Source: Lachnospiraceae bacterium
Lineage (GTDB): Bacteria > Bacillota > Clostridia > Lachnospirales > Lachnospiraceae
Assembly (NCBI GenBank): GCA_030825115.1
Contig: JAPJQL010000001.1
Span: 62,001 to 126,000 of the forward strand
Length of the DNA stretch: 64,000 nucleotides
Reading direction: 5' to 3'
A program made the position numbers and the translations under genes. This document shows, piece by piece, positions 18,021 to 27,100 of the stretch. Position 1 is the stretch's first letter. Each line of letters begins with the position of its first letter. Below the pieces are notes generated by a model that saw only the letters and a program-made list of their open reading frames with translations, did not search any database and was not told the origin of the DNA.

Positions 18021-18062
18021 ATGAACAGTGTTCATTATAGCGCAATATTGAATCCTTGTCAA
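18021..18062 (-). promoter_or_regulatory. TetR operon promoter with overlapping operator
   Basis: On the minus strand TTGACA (18057-18062) and TATAAT (18034-18039) are exactly 17 bases apart, a full consensus promoter. The palindrome ATGAACAGTGTTCAT (18021-18035) overlaps the downstream edge of the -10 element and the expected start point. A repressor bound there would block transcription; autoregulation by the TetR protein is inferred from position. Confidence 0.8.
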
Positions 18063-18078
18063 CATCCTCATCAAAACT

Positions 18079-18114
18079 ACAGGCGGCGGCCTCCGTTTAG
18101 AAGCCGCCGCCTGT
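18079..18114 (-). terminator. Terminator of the giant surface protein gene
   Basis: A perfect 12-base inverted repeat ACAGGCGGCGGC / GCCGCCGCCTGT with a 12-base loop, followed on the minus strand by TAGTTTTGATG. It lies just after the stop at 18120. Confidence 0.75.
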
Positions 18115-18119
18115 TTCTT

Positions 18120-21100
18120 TTACTCCGGTATCTTCAGCACGTCGCCGGGATAGATAACCGAGTAGATGGTCTTGCCGTTGATTTCCGCCAGGGTATACAT
18201 ATCGACATTATGCTTCCTGGCAATCTTCCAGAAGTTGTCGCCTGCCTGTACCGTATAAGTTCCGTAGCCGGCTTTTTTCTTCGGGAAATCCAGGGTCACG
18301 CCGCAGGCGTCGAAGCTGTAATCCTCACCGTCCACGTTCCTGGTTGTGTTTTTAACGGGACTGCCGTTCTCATAGTACATCCACTGGCCGTCATCGTTGT
18401 ACATCCAGCCCTGCGTGGTGGAGGCGTCAATCATCAGTTCCACGAAGCGACGGAGTGTCGCCGCCGCCTCGGCTCTGGTGGCCGTGCCCTGGGGATCAAA
18501 CCTGTTTGCGTTCTTGCCCGCGAGGACACCAGCCATCTGCATGGATTTCACAGAGTCAGCTGCCCACGGGGAAATATTCGCAGCGTCCGCAAAGGTGTTC
18601 TGTGCGTGTGCCTTTGGCAGGCTAAATCCGATTGCCTTTGCGTAATTTGCCATGATGACCGCCATCTGCTCACGGGTGACAGCATTGTCCGGCGCAAAGG
18701 TGGCAGCTGTTGTGCCTTGCAAAATGCCGTTTTTCGCCGCCCATTCCACATAGCCCATGTAGTAGGCATCTGCCTTCACATCGGTGAAGCTGCTCTGCTT
18801 ATATCCGCTTACGTCCGCTCCTGCCAGTCTGCCGAGCGCGGTGACGAACATTCCTCTTGTCATGGCTGTATTCGGGCTGAAGGTAGTGGCGCTTGCGCCG
18901 GAAAGCAGTCCGCGGTTTACCACAAACTGAATGTCGTCCTTTGCCCAGTGCCCCGCAATGTCGGTAAAGCCGGCCGGCGCTTTATAGCCCACGCCGTAGG
19001 TGGAAAAGTGGTTGGTGGAGAAGCGCAGCACCCTGGTATTCCCGTCATAAACAGAGCTGCCAAGCCACTGGACGTCTCCGTTTGCGTCCACATAAACCGC
19101 GTACACGCCGCCTGCCGATTCGCCCGCTGCCAGTGCATAGGGGATTGCAACACTCACGCTGCCGTTGCCAAACTGTGTCACCTGCCTGCCGCCGCCATAG
19201 TTTACCCTGAGGTCAAAGACGGGACGGGTGCCGATAGCTGCTTTTGCCGCTTCTGTAAGACCCGCGGCGCTAAGCCTTGTGGCGGTGATGTTTACATCCG
19301 CGTTTGCCTGCATGTTGATGGACGTTACCGCCGCCAGATCAATACCAATCTGAATGCCTGGGTCATCTACTACAATCACCGTATTCACAATGTTTTTCCT
19401 GATGATGGTTTCCTGCGTTGTCTTTGGCAGATTGACCGTCACACTGTCGGCTGTCCTGCCCGCGCCTTCCGGGTTGATGATATTTATCACAAGGACGATT
19501 CCGTTGCCCAGACTGCCATTTGTCCGCGCTTCGTCCTCCGCCGCTTTGATGGCGTCCTCCACAGCCTTTTCAGACAGGTTTACGGTTATGCCGCCGTTTT
19601 TATCCATCGTGCCCTCTGCCTTGATTTTGCTTTCTGTAGGTGTGCCGGGCTTTGTTCCCGTGGACGGTGTTACTGTGGGGCTTCCGCCAGAGCTGCCGCT
19701 TGACAATCCGCCCCCGCCGCCGGAGCCGCTTCCGGAACCAGAGCTGCCGCCGGTATAGGTTCCGGTCTTAATCGCATCATGAAATTCGGCAACCGCACTG
19801 TTCAGTGCGCTCACTGCGGCAGTAATATCCGCATCCGTTGCGGAATCGTTATCCATTACAGTCTGTGCCGCCGTAATCGCATTGTTCAGCGCCTCCATTT
19901 CAGCGGTGGTTACAAATTTTGTACCGTTTGCAACAGAGGAAGCCGGGAGGTCTCTGACGACAACACCGTTCTTGGCGCTGTTTGCCGCCGCAATAGCGGC
20001 TGTCAACGCAGACTTATCGGCGGGCAGCCTGGCAATGACCTTGCTTACCGTAACGGTACCGCTTGCGCTGCCGAGCGTCAGATTGAGCGTGCCTGTGATG
20101 AAGCCATTTGCATTTTCGGTGGCTTCGGTTTTGCTAAAGCCGTCTGTGCCGTCCCATGCGACTGTGACATTGTACAGCGTCGCCGCGTTTGCCACGCTTA
20201 AAATATCCTGTGCTGTGGTGGCGTTTGAAACCGTCAGATCCGCAAGCGCTTCCTCAATCGCACTTTTCGCCATGGCAAGCTTTTGCGCGTCGGTAAGCAC
20301 GCCCGCCTGCACCGTTACCGTTGCCGTGCCGCTCTTGCTTGCATCCACGGTGGAAGTTGCCGTTACCGTCAGCGTTGCTGCCGTTTCATCAGCCGCCACG
20401 GTCAGCAGACCGCCTGTGCTGATGCTTGTGCCGGTTTTTTCCGCACCGCTTAATGACCAGCTAACTGTCTGTGCCGGGTTGTTTGTGCCGCTGACGATGG
20501 CGGTAAACTGCTGCGTACCGCCCTTTTGTACGGTAGCAGGGTTCGGTGAAACGATTACCGAAGCAACGGTGGGTGTGTTTGACACCTCGGGATAGACCTT
20601 GCCCACAGTGCCGCCTGTATGGCTGTAGTAGCTGCCCAAATTGTCGGCGTTCACGCTGGCGGCATTAAAATACACCGCATAGCCATTGGTTTCCGTGTTG
20701 TTTACACTGCCGCCGCTGATTTCCAGCACAACTGCGGCGGGGTTTGGCACCGCATCGATGTAAATTGTACCTTGGGCTGCATATATATTCTCGCTGGTGA
20801 CAACTGCATTTCCGCTGATTGTGATTTTGCCTAAGTTGATGTTCAAAATAGCCTTTCCGTACGAGCCGCTCGCCGACACCCTGCCGCCTTCTACCTTGAT
20901 TTCGCCTTGACTGCAGTTCAAAATGGCAGCACTGTTCCCATTTACTAACGACACCGTGCCGCCCTTCACCGTGACCGTACCGGTGTAGTTGTTCAAAATG
21001 GCAGCGCTGTTTCCATTTACCGCCGACACCGTGCCGCCTTCTACCTTGATTTCGCCTTTATCGAAGTTCAAAATGGCAGGGCCGTTTCCATTTACTGCCG

Positions 21101-24100
21101 TCACCGTGCCGCCCTCTATCTTGATTTCGCCTTTATCGAAGTTCAAAATGGCAGGGCCGTCCCCATTTGCTGCCGTCACCGTGCCGCCCTTCACCGTTAC
21201 CGTACCGGTGGATTCGTTCCAAATGGCAGTGCCGCCTGACTCCAGCTTGCCGTCGGTGCCGCCGTCTGTTACCGTAAGGCTCGCATTATTTGACAGTGTG
21301 ATTGCCTTGCCGCTGCCGCTATATGCAACAGTCTGACCGTTCAGGTCAAGGGTGAGGGACTTGCCGCTAATCTGCACGCCGCTTGTGCCAAGTTCGATTT
21401 TCTTCAGGATTTTCAGCGTATCACCGGTTTCCGCCGCATTGATAGCGTCGGCAAGGGTGTCGTACTTGCCTTGCGTGGTGCCGCCGCGCAAAAGCTCCAC
21501 GCCCTTTAGCGGTTCGGGATGCACCTTGCCCACCGTCGCAGACCCCATCACGGTGTAATAATCTTTTACATTTGCGGAGGTCACACCTGTGCCAAGGGTC
21601 TGGAAATACACCGCACAGCCATTGGCTGCCGTGTTTTCTACAGTGCCACCCGTTATTTCCAGCACAATTTTGGGGTTGCTTTGCGGTACTACTTGGAAAT
21701 AAATCGTGCCGGGAAGTGTATTCCTGCTGGTGACAACCGCATCACCGCTAATGGTTATTTTGCCGGTGGATTCGTTGTAAATGGCAGGACCCGATGTACC
21801 TGTTGCTGACACCGTACCACCCGATACGTCAACCTTGCCGGTGGAGTAATTCCAGATGGCAGCGCCGTTCTCATTTACTGTAATCACCGTGCCGCCCGTT
21901 ACCGTGACTGTACCTGCGGATTCGTTCCTAATGACAACGCCCGCCTCGCCGGTTGCCTCCAGCTTGCCGCCGGTGCCGCCGTCTGTTACCGTAAGGCTCG
22001 CATTATTTCCCAGTGTGATTGCGTTGTAGACACCGCTGTATGTAACCGTCTGACCGTTCAAATCAAGGATGAGGGACTTGCCGCTGATCTGCACGCCGCT
22101 GCTCAGGGTAATGTTGTTCAGGATTTTCAGCGTATCACCGGTTTCCGCCGCATTGATAGCGTCGGCAAGGGTGTCGTACTTGCCTTGCGTGGTGCCGCCG
22201 CGCAAAAGCTCCACGCCCTTTAGCGGTTCGGGATGCACCTTGCCCACCGTACCCCCTGTGTGCCTATAATAACTGCTCAAATTATCGGAGGTTACACTGC
22301 TGAATGAGAAATACACCGCATAGCCATTGGCTGTGTTTTCCACCTTGCCGTCTGTGATTTCCAGCGCAACATCGGAGGAAAAGGGTATCCCCGTGATGTA
22401 AATTGTGCCCTCGCTTGCAGATGTATTCTTGCTGGTAATAACTGCGTCGCCGCTGATCTTTATGTTACCTCTGGAGAAATCGGCTATCGCAACACCCAAT
22501 GAACCGCTTGCCGAAACCGTGCCGCCCGTTACCGTAACCGTGCCTTTGGAGCTATTCAAGATGGCATAGCCCTCCTCGCCGGTTGCCTCCAGCTTGCCGC
22601 CGGTGCCGCCGTCCGTTACCGTAAGGGTCGCATCATTTCCCAGTGTGATTGCGGTTTGGGAGCCGCTATATGTAACCGTCTGACCGTTCAGGTCAAGGGT
22701 GAGGGACTTGCCACTAATCTGCACGCCGTTTGTGCCAAGGTCGATTTTCTTCAGGATTTTCAGCGTATCACCGCCCTGCGCCGCCGTAATGGCAGCGGAA
22801 AGGGTATTGTACTTGCCTTGCGTGGTGCCGCCGCGCAAAAGCTCCACCACAGCGGAGGATGCCCGCACCTTGATTTCGTCGTTCTCAAAATATGCTTCCT
22901 TGCCCGCTGCGCCGTTGCCCACAAGCTTGATTTTTGCCACGTCGCCTGTCACTGCGCCGGTGGCAATGACGGGATTTGCCGAAGCATCATAACCCCCTGG
23001 CAGATAAACATAGATATAAGCATCATTCCCCAAGGTCTGTTGGATGGCGAAACGGCTATCAGAGAGAGTCTCCAGCTGTACACCGCTCCATAGGCCGCCA
23101 TTCCCGACCTTTGCCCCACCGCCGATAGTGAGGGTGTTTTTGCCGGTGACTGAATTGCTGCTATAGCTGCCTTCGACTTTGTAACCCACTGTGCCGGTGA
23201 TCTTGATGTCGATTTTTCCATTCACTGTGCACCCGCTTCCGCAACCATGAACATTACTCTTCACCTCGCCCGCCACGGTAACGGAAATGTCGCCGTTGAC
23301 CGCGCTGCTGCCGGCTTGCCCACCGCCGTAGACATCGCCCGTCACCGTAGCCCCTTCCTGGATGGTGACGGAGATGTTTCCATTGACTGTGCCTCTGCTG
23401 CCGCCGCCGCATACGCTGCCCGCCGTGCCTGCCACGGTCACCGTAACGGTGTTTCCGCTATTCTCAGTCCCCACGGTTCCACTGCTACCGTTGCCGCCGT
23501 AGACAGCGCTCACCGTGGCATCTTTCCCGATGGTAACAGAGGTGCTGCCGGTGACTGCTCCGCTGAGACCGCCGCCGTAGAGAAATTGTTTTACCTCGCC
23601 GCCGCTGATGACGATCTCTGTATTTCCATTGACATCGTTGCTGTTGTTGCCGCCGTAAATATAGTTTACATTACCACCGGTCATGGTGATTTTTGTGTTT
23701 CCGGTGACATTGTTGCTGTTGTTGCCGCCATAAATATAGTTTACATTACCGTCGGTCATGGTAATCTCTGTGTTTCCGGTGACATTGTTGCTGTTGTTGC
23801 CGCCGTAAATATAGTTTACATTCCCGCCGGTCATGGTGATTTTTGTGTTTCCCGCCAAAGCACCGTTGCCGCCGCCGTAGATAACGTAGTTGTGCAGGTC
23901 GTAGCCCGCTCCGGTGGGTTCGGTGCTGCCGATTTTCAGATATTCCGTATCCTCAATGGTGCCGTTCTTATCTGCGTCATAGAGGATGTTGGTGTGCCGT
24001 ATGCCGTCGGTTTCCCCCGTACCCGCTACAATTTTGATTTCTGCGCCTTTAGCGTAGATGGTTTGCCCCGATACCGTGGGAACGATGGTTGTCCGCACTT

Positions 24101-27100
24101 TGATGTCTGTGCCGTCCAGATATGCTTCCTTGCCCGCTGCGCCGTTGCCGATGAGGGTGATTTTCTTCAAATCTGCCTGAACCGCCTCTGTTGCAATGGT
24201 TCCGCCGGTGTAGCCGCTGGGGAGAACCACATATACGCTGCCGTCATCACCGGAAAGGTTAGGGTCAATCTTGAAGTTTGCAACGCCGTTTTTAACAGCC
24301 CCGCTAACAGTGGTGTCAGCGCTGTTGATGACAACGCCGCCCAACGACTGGCTGCCGATTTTCGCCCCGCCACCAAGGGTAAGGGTTTGATCGCCGGTGA
24401 CGGTACTGTTGTTTTGACCGCCGCCGTAGACGTTGTCCCTCACGGTGCCGGTGACGATAATAGCAGTGTTCCCGTTGACTGCGGTACTTTCACTTTCCGA
24501 TCTGGTGTCATTGCCGCCGCCGTAAACATTGCCGTTGACAGTTCCGGTGACGGTGACGGCAGTATTGCCGTAAACCCCTCCTTTGTCACCGCCGCCGTAG
24601 ATTGTTCCCGATTCGCCCTCCATCAACACCATAACGGCAGTTTCGGTAGTACCTTGCGTACCTACCGTGCCGCCCTCGCCGACGCCATAGATGCTGCCCG
24701 CTTTGCCGCCCGTGCCGACGGTGATTTTGGCGCTGCCGGTGAGATTAGCGTAGTTGCCGCCGCCGCATATCTTAAAGGCATAACCGCCGGTGAGAGTAAT
24801 TTCCGAACTGCCGATAACGTCGCCGCCGTTATCAAAGCCGCCACCATAGATGATATAGACCTCGCCGCCCAGCATGGTGATCTTGGTGTTGCCGGTGAAG
24901 GAGGTGCCTTTGCTACCACCGTAGATGATGCAGTTGGTGAGGTCGGCGTTATCCTCCGGGGCGTTGGCAATGTTTAGAGATTTCAGGGATTTGTCCACGC
25001 CTTCGTCAATCACGCCGTCCCTATCCACGTCCACATAGACGGTGGTGCTGGTTTTGCTTGTACCGTTGATAATCAGCGCCGCGCCGTTGGCGTAGACAGA
25101 GTAGGTGGTGTAGCCGATACCCACTAACTTCTCCACCGTGGGAATCGCCGCCAGTGCGGGGTGAATACTGCCCACTGTCGCATTGGTGCCCTGGGTGTAA
25201 TAGCTGCTCAAATTGTCATAGGTTACTCCTGTGCCGTCGGTTTTGAAATACACCGCATAGCCCGCCGTAGGAGTTGCCGTATTTTCCACCGTGCCGCCCT
25301 GAATGTCCAACACAACAAGGTCACCGCTGCCGGTGGGCACTGCGTTGAGGTGAATTGTGCCGGAATCGGAAATCGTGTTCGCACTAGTGACTTTTGCATT
25401 GCCGTTAATCGTTATTTTGCCGATTCCGTAGTTGTAGATTGCTTTGCCCGATGCGCCTGTCGCTGACACCGTGCCGCCGCTGATGGTGACTGTGCCACCC
25501 TGGTCGCCATTATAGATGGCATAGCCGGTCGTCGCCGACACCTCACCGCCGCTTACCGTGACTGTGCCGGTGAGAGCGTTATAAATGGCTCTGCCGGTCA
25601 TCGCTGACACCGTACCGCCGCTGACGTTGATTGTGCCGCCGGAGTTGTTGTTGATGGCATATCCAAATGTACCTGTCGCTGACACCGTACCGCCGCTAAC
25701 GATGACTGTACCGGTGTTATTGTTGAAGATAGCGTTGCCCGTCGTCGCTGACACCGTACCACCCTCTACCTTGACTGTTGCGTTGGCGGAGCTGATGAGG
25801 ATAGCTCTGCCACTGTCGCCGGTGGCTTGCAGCTTGCCGTGCTTGCCGGTGCTGCTGTCCATTACCGTAAGCTCTGTACCTGTATCGTTCAACAGCGTGA
25901 TTGCGCTTTTTTCGCCTGTGCCGCTATATGTAATGGTGTTGCCGTTCAGGTCAAGAGTGAGAGTTTTGCCGCTGATCTTCACGCCGGTTTCGCCAAGGTT
26001 AATATTGGCGATAATTTTCAGCGTATCACCGGTCTGCGCCGCCGCCCCGATAGCATCAGAAAGGCTAGTATATTGCGTGGTATTGTTGTCCCCTGTAATC
26101 TCCACGATGAACGGTTCGGGATAAACCTTGCCCACTATGCCGCCGGTGTGGCTGTAATAGTCGTTCAAATTAGCAGAGGTTACTCCGGTGCCGTTGGTTT
26201 GGAAATACACCGCATAACCATTGGCTGCCGTATTGGTCACCTGAGCGGTATCCTGAATGTACAGTATAACAGGGGAACCGCTATCGGTGGGTACTCTGTC
26301 GAGGTAAATCGTGCCTCTACCCGCGCCTGCCACACTGGTAACAACCGCGTTGCCGCTAATCGTGATTTTACCGGTAGAATTGTTGTTGATGGCAACGCCA
26401 CTACTGCCGGTTGCCTCCAGCTTACCTCCCGTTATCGTGATTGCGCCGTTGTTTTTGTTATGTATGGCAACGCCTAACGCTGACACAGTGCCGCTTTCTA
26501 TGATGATTTTGCCGCTAGATTCATTGTAAATGGCAGTGCCCGACGAGCCTGTTGCCTCCAGCTTGCCGTTCTTTTCGTTGCTGCTGTCCGTTACGATGAG
26601 GGACGCACTGTTTGCCAGTGTGATTGCGCTGCCGTTGCTTTCGGCACCCTCTGTGATACTATATGTACCGCTATATGTAATGGTTTGACCATTCAAATCA
26701 AGAGTGATGGATTTGCCGTTGATTGTCACGCCGCTTCCGTTGCCAAGGTTAATATTGTCAAGGATTTTCAGCGTATCACCGTCATTCGCCGCCGTAATAG
26801 CAGCATCCAAGCTAGTATACTTCGTGGTATTGTTGTCCCTTGTAATCTCCACGACAGTTGCCGCCGATGCGGGATAAACCTTGCCCACTGTGCCGCCGGT
26901 ATGGTTGTAATAGCTGTCCAAATTAGCAGTGTTCACGCCTGTGTTATTGGTATTGAAATACACCGCATAGCCATTGGTTGTCGTATTTTCTACCGTGCCT
27001 CCTGTGATTTCCAGTACATGGGCGGCGGGGGTGGGCACTGCGTAGAGGTAAATTGCGCCATTGCTTACAGATGGATTCCCACTGGTAACTTCCGCAGTGC

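Noticed and set aside
18021..19703. Long plus-strand open frame opposite the giant gene
   Set aside because: It is antisense to a well-supported coding region, has no ribosome binding site or family motif, and owes its openness to the repetitive GC-rich composition.
23636..23853. CRISPR-like regular repeats
   Set aside because: The units are contiguous with no spacers and are translated in frame; no cas gene is nearby.
23247..24977. 576-codon plus-strand open frame
   Set aside because: Same reason: a shadow of the Ala/Val/Gly repeats of the giant protein.
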